A DNA stretch of 64,000 bases from assembly GCA_012932865.1 (NCBI GenBank), contig SAXG01000043.1, positions 310,001 through 374,000 of the forward strand, written 5' to 3'. Position numbers and translations under genes: made by a program. Below are positions 32,485-42,519 of the stretch, in pieces; the first letter of the stretch is position 1; every line of letters begins with the position of its first letter. A model generated the notes under the pieces. The model did no database searches. It saw nothing but the letters and a program-made list of their open reading frames with translations, and was not told where the DNA came from. Source of the stretch: Amylostereum areolatum (taxonomy: Eukaryota > Basidiomycota > Agaricomycetes > Russulales > Stereaceae).

Positions 32485-33377
32485 TTGCTTCTCCCTCTAC
32501 TTCTCCTGCCGACTGACCGCCCCGAAGCGACGCCCGCCGCGACCCTCCCCGCGAAGTTCGACGGGGTGCCGCCACAAGGCCATCGTATCTGGGCAAGCGT
32601 TTGTCAGCTGGCCGCGCTCGACTACGCCGCGCGCGACATGTCAAACCTGGCGCTGGTTTGTCGTCATTTCTGGGAGGTCTGCAAGCGACCTCCTGCGGTT
32701 TTCTGGGCGGAGGACACGGAGAAGCTCGGGAGTTTTTTTGACGACGTTGTGGGCTATTATGCCGCCATGGAAGGGCTCGCGCCGACTCGCGCGGCAAGCT
32801 TCCTGGGCGTGGAGGAGCTGGCAGTTTCGCTTCCACGGGGGGGTGGCCGCGAGGGGTTCGCGAGGCGGCGGCGCGGGCGATTCCTCTCGTCGGAGGGCTG
32901 GGTCAAGTTTGTTTGGCGTGGGAATGCGCTGGAGGAGGGGAGGCGGAGGCGCTGGCTGCTGTCGCCAGGTGCTGGCCTGAGGAGGGTGGCGGTGCGACGG
33001 CTCTGGAGCTATGGGAGCGGGCGCCGCGCTGTGCGAGAATGGCTGGCGCAAGGCGGGCGCCTTGGGACGACGAGCGGTTTATGGAGGTTGCCTGCCGGTT
33101 TGGAAGGGTGGAGGAGCTATGCATTGTCACAGCGGGGCATGGGTGGGGTGATGGCGTCGCTGGTGGCGGATTTGAGCCTCGGCGGGCGTTGCACATGCTG
33201 CGTCGCATGCGCGAGCGCCTGCTGGGCTTGGAGAAGGTTCGACTCGTGCTCGGCGCCCACTTCGACAACATGTCTCTGCCCTGCATGGGCGTGTGGGCGG
33301 GCGCAGAGGCTGACGTAGTTTGGCGGCTGGAGGCGGGCGCGTGGCAAGTGTATACATCCTCGTTTTCTCAAATTTGA
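32485..33377 (+). CDS. F-box-like protein, frameshifted
   Basis: The first frame (32550-32930) includes GHRIWASVCQLAALDYAARD then MSNLALVCRHFWEVCKRPPA, resembling the tail of an F-box (SLVCRxFxxxC). The sequence continues better in another frame (32913-33377): ERFMEVACRFGRVEELCIVT and LRRMRERLLGLEKVRLVLGA, like leucine-rich solenoid repeats, ending SSFSQI. A frame change near 32930 is needed. If real it would be an SCF-type substrate receptor, but the F-box is partial. Confidence 0.35.
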
Positions 33378-33499
33378 TGCATACTGTCTCCTCATGCCAC
33401 GGCATGCGGCATGCAGGGAGACGGGAGGCGGGGCTTTTATGAGAGAGCACGAAGGGGTGCGCGCCTGCAACGCAACGCACCCCAAACTCACCCCACACG

Positions 33500-33990
33500 C
33501 CAGTGAGCAATTCAATTCGACCCTTCGACCCCGGCCTCCCTCCCCGGCCTTCAAACGTAATTTTCCTCTCCGGCCTTCAAACCCGCCCGGAAAGGTGGCG
33601 GCAAAAAAGTCGGACCCTTACAACGACGGCCTTCACCGCCCGGGCGAAGGGGGGACGGCGGGTGGTGGCGGGGACGGCGACGGCAGCGTCTGTGGGGGTG
33701 GTCGAGGGTGAAACGGCCGGGGCGCCGTCGTCGACGGGCAGCTGCACGGCGCTGGTAGGGGTGGGGCACGCAGAGCGTGCTCTAAACAAGGTGAGATACT
33801 TAACATTGTATTAGCAACCAGCACTCACCCGAGGGCAGACGCGGAGGGCGAGAAGCGAGAGGTAGGTGGGTCGTGGAGGCAGCGTGGGAGCGGGGCCATG
33901 AGGTCGGACGTGGAGGGCTGAGGTGGAAGGTAGAGGTGGAGGGCGGGAGGTGTCGAGGTGGTAGAGGAGGGTGAAGGACTGAAGGGACGC
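33500..33990 (+). repeat. Unknown repeat R1 (left of A2)
   Basis: Shares with 41427-41860 the ordered motifs TCCGGCCTTCAAAC or TCCGACCTTCAAAC, GACGGCCTTCA, GCCGTCGTCGAC, GTGGGTCGTGGAGG and GGGGCCATG, in the same orientation and with strong divergence between them. The family is unknown. Confidence 0.55.
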
Positions 33991-34234
33991 GCTGGGTGGA
34001 GCGGACGCGGCGGGACAGGTTCGACGCGGGATCAACGCAGGATCAACGCGGGATCAACGCAGGACCCTACCCGTTTCCGCCGGTTCCTCGCCCGTCCTTT
34101 CCATAGCGCGGTTGTCCGCTCCCACCTCCGACGAACTCCTGCTGGGAGCACGGTTGCCCCTGGCTTCACGCCCAGCCGCAGTGCTCGCGCGTCGCGCGGG
34201 GATCAAGGTGGGGCGTGCACGCGCGGTCTAACAT

Positions 34235-34654
34235 TGTCAGAAACGCAGTTTATGAGACCGATGAACCGCCTAAGTCGCGACGATGGGAGGAGCGAGAAGA
34301 AAATAGATTCGAGAGTGCCGGGGTCTAGGGTAGTGCAACGTGCGCTACAGTACTGTATGACAAGATGGACAGTCTAGGGAGAAGGGAAGAGAAACACTGT
34401 CCTTATATACAAGTGGGTACGATGGTGCGATGCGATGCGATAGTGGTGCGAGCGGGGGGAACAATAAGAAAGGAGTCATGGGGCGGAGGACGAAGGTCCG
34501 GAGCAATGATGTCATAGATAAGGATGTGGAACCCCACTCGGAAGTCCGGGCAATGACGTCGTTGAAGCATGTGATGCAAGGGAAAGTCATATGCCGTGAT
34601 GCGTCGCGTGTACGAGGTCTGCAAACGAAGAGAGAAATGGAGCGATCCGTGACA
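34235..34654 (-). repeat. A2 3' LTR (420 bp)
   Basis: TGTCAG...GTGACA on the plus strand. The final codons of pol run into it (stop at 34587). Confidence 0.95.
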
Positions 34655-37600
34655 TTACCCCCCCTTTAAGACGCGCTTTCGCCTGGAGCGCAATGTCATC
34701 TGCAAGGGTAGATGCGAGGAAATCGTCAAAGGAGATGCCGAGGGAATGCACAGGGCGGGGCGCATTTGGATGGCGTTTGTGGAAGGCGTCAATCATGTCG
34801 GTGACCTTTGAGAGCGAGGAGTGAGGGAGCCAGGTATTCTCGGAGTCAGGATAGCCTGCCCACTTGACGAGGTATTGTATGCCTTTCTTGTTGCAGGTCG
34901 GCTTCGAGTCGATGATGTCTTCAACGTCATATTCTTCCTCGTCATCAACGAGGTCAGGCGGCGGTTGTTCATAGTTTGGACCATGTGCCGTTGTCTCTTT
35001 GTACGCGGTGAGCAGCGAAGCATGGAAGACTGGGTGGATTCTCCACGTCTTTGGCAGCTTCAGGCGGTAGTTCACTGGGCTAATGACGTCAACGATCTCG
35101 AAGGGTCCAAATCGTTTGGCAGCAAGCTTAGCTTTCGGCCTCGTCGTCTTCAGGTTTTTGCCTTCAAGCCAGACCTTGTCTCCGACGGCAAACAGTGTCG
35201 ATTTGCTGATCGTGTCACCGTTGTAGTGCTTCATTAAGTCGGATGCAAGGGCAAGGCTGGCCTTAATCTCCTGTCGGACTTCTTCAAGTTGACGGAGGCG
35301 TTCTTCAACTGCAGGGACCTTTGAGGACGGATTTACGGATGGGTACATCTTGGGGAGGAAGCCGTAGAGGACTTCAAAGGGAGCCTTTCCAGTAGCTGCA
35401 TGGGTGCGGGAGTTGTGAGAAAACTCGAAGAAGGGCAGCCACTTCACCCAGTCATCTTGACGGTAGTTGCAGAACACTCGCAGGAACTGCTCAAGGTTCT
35501 GGTTCTCGCGTTCGGTTTGGCCGTCTGTCTGTGGGTGATACGCTGTGCTGAGGGCGGACTTGATCCCGAGCTTCTCGTTGAGTGTACGCATCACCTGTCC
35601 AGCAAATTGGGGTCCACAATCCGAGATGATCTTGTCCGCCAAGCCGTAATGTCGGTATACCTTATCGAAGAGAATGTCGGTCGTGCCATCGCTGGTGATC
35701 TTCGTTGTACATGGGGTGGTAACCACCATCTTGGTGAGGCGATCAACCACGACATTGACGGCATTATAGCCTTCGCAGTCAGGGAGCTCGACAATGAAGT
35801 CGGTAGAGATGACGCCAAATGGTCGGTCGGGTACTTCGTTTGGGATCATGTCGACGTGGGGTCGGCTGCTCTGTGTCTTTGTCGACTGGCAGGTTGCGCA
35901 TCCTGCTACGAAGTCGCGGACGAAGACAGACATGCCAGGCCACCAATATTCATGACTCACAAGTTCGTAAGTCTTGAAGCGACCAGGGTGTCCAGCCAGG
36001 GGCGATTCATGGTACATTTTGACAATGTCGCGTCGCAACTCGTCATCTGCAGGGACATATACCTTTCCTCTAAACAGGACCAGGCCTTCTTCGTAGTTCC
36101 ACTCTTGAAGGTTCTTGACAAGTGTACGTGGTCCATTTCGTAAGATGGCATCCAGAGCTTGAACGACCTCGATGTCCTTGGTCTTGCAGTCGCGGATACG
36201 TCGTCGGAGTTCGACATCGCCGAGGGAGGTTACTGCTCCTGGCCTTGTTGCACGTATCTGGAAGTACTTGGGGTCGAGCAAGATACGCTCCTTGTTGTCA
36301 TCCTCAACGCCCTGCTTGTGATCAGGTCGTCGGGACATTGGGTCTGGGCGATGGGATACTCCTGGTTTGTGAACGAGCGCGAAGTCAAATCGAGTGAGGA
36401 ATAGAGCCCAACGTGCCTGTCGGCGGCTCAGCTTCTGTGCTGTCTTGAAGTGTTCCAGGTTCTTGTGGTCTGTCCAGATTTCGACGGTGTCGGGGGCGCC
36501 TTCAAGGTAGTGGCGCCAGGCTTCGAGCGCACGGATGATCGCGAGTAGCTCCTTGTCGTAGATGTCGTAGTTGCGTTCCGGTTCGGACAGGGCCTTGGAC
36601 AGATACGCCACTGGATGCCAGTGACCGTCGTCACCTTTCTGCAAGAGTATACCTCCAGTAGCAAAGTCCGAGGCGTCAACTTCGACGAGGTAGGGTTTCC
36701 TTGGATCAGGCATAACTAAGACAGGGGAGGAGGTGAACGCAGCTTTAAGTGCGTTAAACGCCGCCTGGCATTCCGTCGACCAATTCCATGTGCAGTCCTT
36801 CTTTGTCAGGTCGAACAGAGGTCGTGCGATCTTGGAGAAATCCTTGATGAAGCGTCGGTAGAAATTACCAAATCCGAGGAAGGATTGTACATCCTTGACC
36901 GTCCGGGGTGTCGGCCAGTCCTGGATACCAGCTACCTTGACGGGGTCCATGGCGATCTTGTCGTGCGAGATAATGAGTCCGAGGTATTCAACGGAGTCCT
37001 GCTCGAAGACGCATTTCTCCGGCTTAAGGAACAGGTCATTGTCTTGTAGGCGTTGGAGAACCTGTCGCACTATGGCACGATGTTCCTCCATAGTTCGAGT
37101 GAATACGAGGATGTCGTCCATGTAGATGATGACTTTTCCCGAGTCGATAAGGTCCTTAAAAAGTTCGTTCATCATTGCCTGGAACGTCGCGGGGGAGTTC
37201 ATAAGGCCGAAGAACATCACCGTAGGTTCAAAGAGGCCACGATTCGTCTTGAACGCAGCCTTCCACTCGTCGCCTTCCTTGATGCGGACGTTGTTGTACC
37301 CCCAGCGGACGTCCATCTTGGAGAAGATCTTTGCACCTTTGAGGCGGTCGACAATTTCTGAGATCAGCGGCAAGGGATACTCGTTCTTGACGGTACCCTT
37401 GTTTAGCTCTCGATAGTCCTGTACAGGCCGCAGCTTCCCATCCTTCTTTTTGACGAAAAAGAACGGACTTGCCTGCGGCGACTTCGATGGGCGAATGTAG
37501 CCCTTCTTCAGGTGGTCGTCGAGGAAGGTATCGAGCTCGATCTGCTCGGAGGGGGAGAGCGGATAGATCTTGCACGGCTTGGGTTCGAAGCCGTCCTTCA

Positions 37601-38939
37601 TGTCGATGGCATGATCCCATGGTCGTCGGTCGGGTAGTCGTTCAGAGGTTTTCTTGTCGAATACGGGTGCAAAGTCGCGGTATGGAGGGGGAACCAAGTC
37701 TTCAAAGGTTTGCGGACGTGCATTTTCCTTTGAGTGCTCTGCAAGCTCTTGCGCCTTGGTGAAGCCCGCGCGGATTGGTACTGCCTCCGGGTTAGGGCCG
37801 TCAACTTCAGGAAGAATCCCAGCACGATGCAGGCCATTGATCTCCCAGTCTCGGAAGACCCTGGGTCGTTTGTCGTCGTCTTCAGTGAAAAGGCGGGCAG
37901 GTAGAGGTGAGAGATGGGATGTGCGGATACGAACACCTTTGACCCTGCGCGCGGGGATGACATATGTAGGGATAGGGGCCCAGGAGACATACACTGGTTC
38001 TGGGAAGGGGTCGTCCGGGACTGGAGGTACCTTAGGGGGCGCATCAGCTCGAACCTTTCGCTGTGATCGGGTCGACGATGGTGTTCGCGGCTTTGTTGCA
38101 AGGTTTGTCACGGTCGGTTCGGAGAGGGTGCAGGAGGGAGGGCAGCGGAGCATGTCAACACGATCTTGCTGCCAGTCTATGGTGGGGTTATGCTCATTGA
38201 GCCAGTCTGTTCCAAGGATCATATCGTGATCACCGATGTCGGTGATGAAGAACTCAGCTTCTTCCTCATGGTATGCCTTTGAGTCTTGCGAGTATATCCG
38301 GATTCGCTGGGTTGTCGTGTCACGTACCCAGCCCATGATGTTCTCGGTGCCATCCACGTTACGCACGGGGAACGGGTTTTCTAGTTTTCTCGTGGTCAGC
38401 TTCTTGTGTTCAGCAAAGCTTCGATTGATGATGATTCCTTCTGCACCGCTGTCAAGCAGTGCATCTGCGTCGATTTGTCGGCCTGTTGCTCGTCCAATCA
38501 TCTTGACTCTGAGCGTTATCGAGGGTGTTTGCCTGTTCTTCGTGACAGTAGAGAGGTGCACACACGATGGATACGATTGCTCACATGAGGTCATAGATGA
38601 TAATACAGAAAAGCAATTGTAAGATGCCGATGATACAAGTCCTTTGCCTCCGCCAGACGACGCGACTGGGGGGCGTTTCAAAAATCCTGCGACTCCAGGA
38701 TATCCTTCAACAGCGCTACCGCCTGCTCCTTGCCTTCCGCGTCCAGATCCTTCAGCTGGCGAGTGATCGCCGCGATGGTTTTGGATGGGTCGGGAGCTGC
38801 TTTCGCAGTGGACGGAGCCGTGTTTGTCGGCAGGGGAGGGGCCTTGGACCCAGTCTCTACTGCGCCCACCCGTCGCGCGCTCGAGTCGCGGTTGGGGCAG
38901 TCGCGAGAGACGTGACCGGCTTGTCGACACATGAAGCAC
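34587..38939 (-). CDS. pol: A2 pol polyprotein (PR-RT-RNase H-integrase-chromodomain)
   Basis: A 1450-codon minus-strand frame with no ATG at its left limit; it overlaps gag and lies in the -1 frame, so it should be made by frameshifting at gag's TTTTTGA (38684-38678). In order: aspartic protease DALLDSGAEGIIINRSF (Asp near residue 163); RT with FVKKKDGKLRPVQDYRELN and the catalytic YMDDIL; RNase H from VEVDASDFATGGILLQKG; integrase HHCC region (HPGRFKTYELV ... CATCQ) and catalytic core STDFIVELPD, ISDCGPQFAG, HPQTDGQTERENQNLEQF; chromodomain YDVEDIIDSK ... YLVKWAGYPDSENTW near the end. The chromodomain should guide integration to methylated-histone chromatin. The last 23 codons lie inside the 3' LTR. 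Confidence 0.95.
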   Translation of the reverse strand: MLHVSTSRSRLSRLPQPRLERATGGRSRDWVQGPSPADKHGSVHCESSSRPIQNHRGDHSPAEGSGRGRQGAGGSAVEGYPGVAGFLKRPPVASSGGGKGLVSSASYNCFSVLSSMTSCEQSYPSCVHLSTVTKNRQTPSITLRVKMIGRATGRQIDADALLDSGAEGIIINRSFAEHKKLTTRKLENPFPVRNVDGTENIMGWVRDTTTQRIRIYSQDSKAYHEEEAEFFITDIGDHDMILGTDWLNEHNPTIDWQQDRVDMLRCPPSCTLSEPTVTNLATKPRTPSSTRSQRKVRADAPPKVPPVPDDPFPEPVYVSWAPIPTYVIPARRVKGVRIRTSHLSPLPARLFTEDDDKRPRVFRDWEINGLHRAGILPEVDGPNPEAVPIRAGFTKAQELAEHSKENARPQTFEDLVPPPYRDFAPVFDKKTSERLPDRRPWDHAIDMKDGFEPKPCKIYPLSPSEQIELDTFLDDHLKKGYIRPSKSPQASPFFFVKKKDGKLRPVQDYRELNKGTVKNEYPLPLISEIVDRLKGAKIFSKMDVRWGYNNVRIKEGDEWKAAFKTNRGLFEPTVMFFGLMNSPATFQAMMNELFKDLIDSGKVIIYMDDILVFTRTMEEHRAIVRQVLQRLQDNDLFLKPEKCVFEQDSVEYLGLIISHDKIAMDPVKVAGIQDWPTPRTVKDVQSFLGFGNFYRRFIKDFSKIARPLFDLTKKDCTWNWSTECQAAFNALKAAFTSSPVLVMPDPRKPYLVEVDASDFATGGILLQKGDDGHWHPVAYLSKALSEPERNYDIYDKELLAIIRALEAWRHYLEGAPDTVEIWTDHKNLEHFKTAQKLSRRQARWALFLTRFDFALVHKPGVSHRPDPMSRRPDHKQGVEDDNKERILLDPKYFQIRATRPGAVTSLGDVELRRRIRDCKTKDIEVVQALDAILRNGPRTLVKNLQEWNYEEGLVLFRGKVYVPADDELRRDIVKMYHESPLAGHPGRFKTYELVSHEYWWPGMSVFVRDFVAGCATCQSTKTQSSRPHVDMIPNEVPDRPFGVISTDFIVELPDCEGYNAVNVVVDRLTKMVVTTPCTTKITSDGTTDILFDKVYRHYGLADKIISDCGPQFAGQVMRTLNEKLGIKSALSTAYHPQTDGQTERENQNLEQFLRVFCNYRQDDWVKWLPFFEFSHNSRTHAATGKAPFEVLYGFLPKMYPSVNPSSKVPAVEERLRQLEEVRQEIKASLALASDLMKHYNGDTISKSTLFAVGDKVWLEGKNLKTTRPKAKLAAKRFGPFEIVDVISPVNYRLKLPKTWRIHPVFHASLLTAYKETTAHGPNYEQPPPDLVDDEEEYDVEDIIDSKPTCNKKGIQYLVKWAGYPDSENTWLPHSSLSKVTDMIDAFHKRHPNAPRPVHSLGISFDDFLASTLADDIALQAKARLKGGVMSRIAPFLSSFADLVHATHHGI

Positions 38940-39658
38940 TTGCCTTCACGCATCATCTTTGCGCGCTCGTCGTCCGTCAGCTTTGCAGGGCGGGTCGAGG
39001 TGTTGGTGAAGGCGCCGACTCGGCGCGACGAGGAGTCGTTGGTCGAACCGTTCGAGGTGAGCGCGACAGCCCCCTTGGACTGACTGCTCTTCCTCTCCGG
39101 GTTCTCTTCGAGCCACTGGTGGTTGATGCGGTGGGCGCGCTCCTTCCACTCCGCGAGCTTGGTGGGGAACGGGTACGACCGGGCCACCTGCTTGCCGAGG
39201 TCACGCTGAAGTCCCTTCTTGAAAAAGTGGATTAGCGCCTCGTCGTCGTATGCTGACATGGTTGCCAGCATCTCAAACTCGGTGATAAAGTCAGTGACGT
39301 CCCGGGTGGTCATTGCGAGCTCGTTGATCTTACGCTGAGCCTCTATCTTCGGATCGACGGGCACGAAGTCTTTGCCAAACCTCTCGAAGAGCTCTTTGTA
39401 GGAGTTATAGTGGAGTGTTGGGGGCGTGGGGTCGAGGGTGTCGGCGTCTTCCTTCTCGTCTTCGTCGGCGAAGAGTTCCATGCGGCGATGCGTGGCCCAG
39501 GCTTTCGCCGTGTCATCCTCCATCAGGCTGAGGAGGAGCATCATCTTGGCGTCATCTGTGGCATAAACATCCTTGTTAACGCGCAGGAACATGCGGAGCT
39601 CGAGGGAGAACCGGAGGGTGTCGCGTCTATCGCCTTTGGCTTGGGGCCGATCTCCCAC
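38678..39658 (-). CDS. gag: A2 gag (capsid/nucleocapsid), start region damaged
   Basis: The open frame covers the capsid-like region (LELRMFLRVNKDVYATDDAK, SYKELFERFGKDFVPVDPKI, DFITEFEMLATMSAYDDEAL) and the zinc knuckle CFMCRQAGHVSRDC, ending ILESQDF. The first in-frame ATG is at 39592-39590, inside the capsid region. The ancestral start (ATG 39693-39691, MSDAESK) is out of frame because ten bases present in A1 are missing near 39638. It may start internally, be translated through another route, or be non-functional and helped in trans. Next to pol in the -1 frame. Confidence 0.88.
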   Translation of the reverse strand: MGDRPQAKGDRRDTLRFSLELRMFLRVNKDVYATDDAKMMLLLSLMEDDTAKAWATHRRMELFADEDEKEDADTLDPTPPTLHYNSYKELFERFGKDFVPVDPKIEAQRKINELAMTTRDVTDFITEFEMLATMSAYDDEALIHFFKKGLQRDLGKQVARSYPFPTKLAEWKERAHRINHQWLEENPERKSSQSKGAVALTSNGSTNDSSSRRVGAFTNTSTRPAKLTDDERAKMMREGKCFMCRQAGHVSRDCPNRDSSARRVGAVETGSKAPPLPTNTAPSTAKAAPDPSKTIAAITRQLKDLDAEGKEQAVALLKDILESQDF

Positions 39659-40284
39659 TTGGAGACGGCAGGTTTGGATTCGGCGTCGGACATCTTGTCG
39701 AAGGGGAGGGGGACGGTGAGGGATTGGGCGAGTTCTTGATCAAGGCGGTGTAGGGTTTCTCGTCGGCGTTCTTCTGCTTCTTCAACTTCGTCCTCAACTT
39801 GTTTTGCGACAAGGAAGTCGGCGGGGGTGAGGAATTGCTGGTTATGATGCCACGACCAGTGATCTTGGACGGGACTGAACGAAGTGGGCTGCCACTCAAC
39901 TACTGATCGTCCTGGGGTTCCGTTCTTGTTCCGTCTATAGGCGTACCACTTCCCAGTTGTGTCGTTGTGGTTGATCCCTTCTGGGACTTCGATTACAATA
40001 CGTCGACGGGGTGGGGGCGAGTTGGTCGGAGGGGGGTTCAGGAAGCGCTGTAGAACGTCCGCAGCGGTGGCAAAATCCGATTCTTTGACGTAGGGTTGTT
40101 CGTCGCGGTCGTCGAAGTACCAGTCTCGACGTTGCCAGTTTGGTTCGTCGTGCAGCCAACGTACGGATTCCTTAGTCTGCTGCGAGGTGAGGATATAGTA
40201 TTCTTCGGGACAGTAGTCTCGAAAGACGCCTGGGGGAAGGTTCGGGGTGGGGGGACAAGGGGCTGTGGAGGACGTGATGATGGT

Positions 40285-41040
40285 CTAGAAGAAGTCCGCC
40301 GCGATGGGGCGACGGCCGAGGAGTTTCTTGGTGAGGTAGCCGGCTTTTACTGCCTGGCGGATCTTATGTTCGTGGTGGCGGCGACGAAGGGTCTTACCCT
40401 TGATGGTGGGACGGAGGACTGGTGGCGGGGTGGATTCGGGGGTCCGGCGGTTAAACTGGGAGACGGAGGTGAAACTGGTTTGGAGGATCGGGTTGGGGGC
40501 GTCCTGGATGAGGTATGTGTGGTAGGTGGGGGCGTGGAGGGTGAATTCAAGGCGTTCGAGATCTACGTTGATGCACGTAGTGATCCGGACGTATAGGGTG
40601 AGGACGACAGTACCGTGGTCCTTGTGCCACCTCCACTCGAAGATGCGGAAGTTGAGGCCGTGCGCGGTCCAGGGATCTTTCTTACAGAGGTTCTGTACGG
40701 GGACGAGGCAGTTGACAGTGACGGCATCGGACCAGGGGTAGGGGAGTGGTGCGTCGTCGCGGGGGGTGATCGGCTTTCCGTTGAACGGGAGGAAGACCGG
40801 TGCGTTCGGGAGGTCCGTGGTGGGAGTTTTTAACGTCGTAGAGACGGCAGAGGTAGATGGAGAGAGGGGTGCGAGGTAGGCGTAGGGGTAGACTGTCCAG
40901 GTGTCAGAAACACAGTTTATGAGACCGATGAACCGCCTAAGTCGCGACGATGGGAGGAGCGAGAAGAAAATAGATTTGAGAGTGCCGGGGTCTAGGGTAG
41001 TGCAACGTGCGCTACAGTACCGTATGACGAGATGGACAGT
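40285..41040 (-). CDS. A2 pre-gag open frame with no ATG
   Basis: A 252-codon minus-strand frame runs from directly after the predicted transcript start (in-frame TAG at 41043-41041) through R/U5 and the leader to TAG 40287-40285. The part after the LTR looks coding: LPFNGKPITPRDDAPLPYPW, NFRIFEWRWHKDHGTVVLAL, CINVDLERLEFTLHAPTYHT, tail GRRPIAADFF. There is no ATG in the frame, so it would need splicing or a non-AUG start. After the TAG the same frame stays open for 197 codons to the MSDAESK start of gag. A3 carries the same ORF. No similarity known to me. Confidence 0.5.
   Translation of the reverse strand, partial: TVHLVIRYCSARCTTLDPGTLKSIFFSLLPSSRLRRFIGLINCVSDTWTVYPYAYLAPLSPSTSAVSTTLKTPTTDLPNAPVFLPFNGKPITPRDDAPLPYPWSDAVTVNCLVPVQNLCKKDPWTAHGLNFRIFEWRWHKDHGTVVLTLYVRITTCINVDLERLEFTLHAPTYHTYLIQDAPNPILQTSFTSVSQFNRRTPESTPPPVLRPTIKGKTLRRRHHEHKIRQAVKAGYLTKKLLGRRPIAADFF
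40889..40899 (-). promoter_or_regulatory. A2 putative self-priming primer-binding site
   Basis: Sense TGGACAGTCTA starts two nt after the 5' LTR. It is the exact 11-nt reverse complement of TAGACTGTCCA in the LTR (complement at 41033-41043), which starts 33 nt from the TATA box (complement at 41070-41076). Confidence 0.75.
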
Positions 41041-41321
41041 CTAGGGATAAGGGAAGAGAAACACTGTCCTTATATACAAGTGGGTACGATGGTGCGATGC
41101 GATGCGATAGTGGTGCGAGCGGGGGGAACAATAAGAAAGGAGTCATGGGGCGGAGGACGAAGGTCCGGAGCAATGATGTCATAGATAAGGATGTGGAACC
41201 CCACTCGGAAGTCCGGGCAATGACGTCGTTGAAGCATGTGATGCAAGGGAAAGTCATATGCCGTGATGCGTCGCGTGTACGAGGTCTGCAAACGAAGAGA
41301 GAAATGGAGCGATCCGTGACA
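40902..41321 (-). repeat. A2 5' LTR (420 bp)
   Basis: Differs from the 3' LTR at five positions by eye, all within the first 160 bp of the plus-strand LTR (R/U5 side). Promoter TATATAA is at 41076-41070 on the minus strand. Confidence 0.95.
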
Positions 41322-41426
41322 AACATTCAAATTAATTCATATTGGTCAGGCTATATACAGCAAGCATCAAGACAAAAAATGACAAGAAATTTCAAGCAAA
41401 GAACCCAAGAATAGCCTCGACTTCAG

Positions 41427-41860
41427 CCCCCCCCTCTCCGACCTTCAAATCTGCGCCTCTCCGACCTTCAAACCTGCGCCTCTCCGACCTTCAAACCTGC
41501 GCGCAAAGGTGCCGGTAGAGACGGAGAACGCAACGAACGACGGCCTTCATCGGCCGGGGCCGGGGGTGGTGGTGGTGGTGGTGGTGGTAGTGGTAGTGGT
41601 GGTGGTGGTGGTGGTGGTGGTGGTGGGCCGAATGGCCGAGCCGCCGTCGTCGACAGGCGGCTGAACGGCAGAGTGGGTACTAAAAAGGTGAGAAACTCAC
41701 CTTCGCTTTGCGACTCGGAACTCACCTGGGCGGGGAATACACAGGTGGAGAGGGCATGCGAACGCCCGCGGTTTTGACGAAAGGACGAAACTTGAATGGA
41801 GGGAGGGAGGGTGGGTCGTAGAGGAAGAGCGGGAGTGGGGCCATGTGGGCAGAGGTGGTG
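41427..41860 (+). repeat. Unknown repeat R2 with GGT microsatellite (right of A2)
   Basis: Diverged direct copy of the 33500-33990 repeat. It begins with three tandem copies of a CTCCGACCTTCAAA unit and includes a long (GGT)n/(AGT)n microsatellite at about 41565-41627. Confidence 0.55.
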
Positions 41861-41869
41861 GGCGGAGGT

Positions 41870-42510
41870 AAAGGGTGGTGGAGGCCGAAGGAGGACGCGG
41901 CGGGACGTCGAGAGGACGCGGTGGGACGGAGTAGGACGCGGAGGAACGTCACGTCGAAGTGGTGGAGGTTGAAGGAGGACGCGGAGGTCGACGGGGGACG
42001 CGGAGGTTGAAGGAGGACGCGGCGGGACGTCGAGAGGACGCGGTGGGACGGAGTAGGACGTGGAGGAACGTCACGTCGAAGTGGTGGAGGTCGAAGGAGG
42101 ACGCGGAGGTCGACGGAGGACGCGGAGGTCGAAGGAGGACGCGGAGGTCGAAGGAGGACGCGGAGGTCGAGGGAGGACGCGGCGGGACGTCGAGGGGGTG
42201 GAAGTCGAGGTGGTGGAGGACGAAGGAGGACGCGGCGGAAGGATGAGGACGCGGTGGGACGTCGAGAGGACGGGGCGGGGATGTCGAGGACGCGTTGAGG
42301 ATGAGGACGCGGCGGGGACGGAGTAAGTAGGCGGCGGGGACGGAGTAGGCGGTGGAGGGACGTCGAGTTGGTGGAGGCCGAAGGAGGACGCGGCGGGACG
42401 TCGAGGCGGTGGAAGTCGAGGTGGTGGAGGACGAAGGAGGACGCGGTGGGAGGATGAGGGCGGGGCGGGGACGACAAGAGGATCGGCGGGGACGACGCGG
42501 CGGGACGTCG
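41870..42510. repeat. Minisatellite, GGAGGACGCGG units
   Basis: Degenerate tandem array built on GAAGGAGGACGCGGAGGTCG (about 18-20 bp). A longer block containing CGTCACGTCGAAGTGGTGGA is duplicated at about 41950 and 42070. All frames stay open, giving false Arg/Pro/Ser-rich ORFs. Confidence 0.8.
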
Positions 42511-42519
42511 AGAGGCGTG

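Larger units (their letters stand above)
34235..41321 (-). mobile_element. A2: full-length Ty3/gypsy chromovirus, family A, minus strand
   Basis: A 7,087-bp element with 420-bp LTRs that differ at five sites by eye (about 1.2 percent) and target duplication AACAT (34230-34234 and 41322-41326). Sense order on the minus strand: 5' LTR, putative self-priming site, pre-gag frame, gag, pol (PR-RT-RNase H-IN-chromodomain), polypurine tract AAAGGGGGG, 3' LTR. Pol is uninterrupted for 1450 codons. The gag start region carries a 10-bp deletion relative to A1. It is the best candidate in the window for a recently active element. Confidence 0.96.

Noticed and set aside
38597..39235. Long antisense frames over gag and pol (for example 212 codons)
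   Set aside because: They are mirror images of GC-rich sense codons, repeated identically in A1 and A3, with no motif.
33500..41860. R1 and R2 as LTRs of one element around A2
   Set aside because: They are strongly diverged, lack TG...CA ends and enclose no other retroelement coding sequence once A2 is removed.
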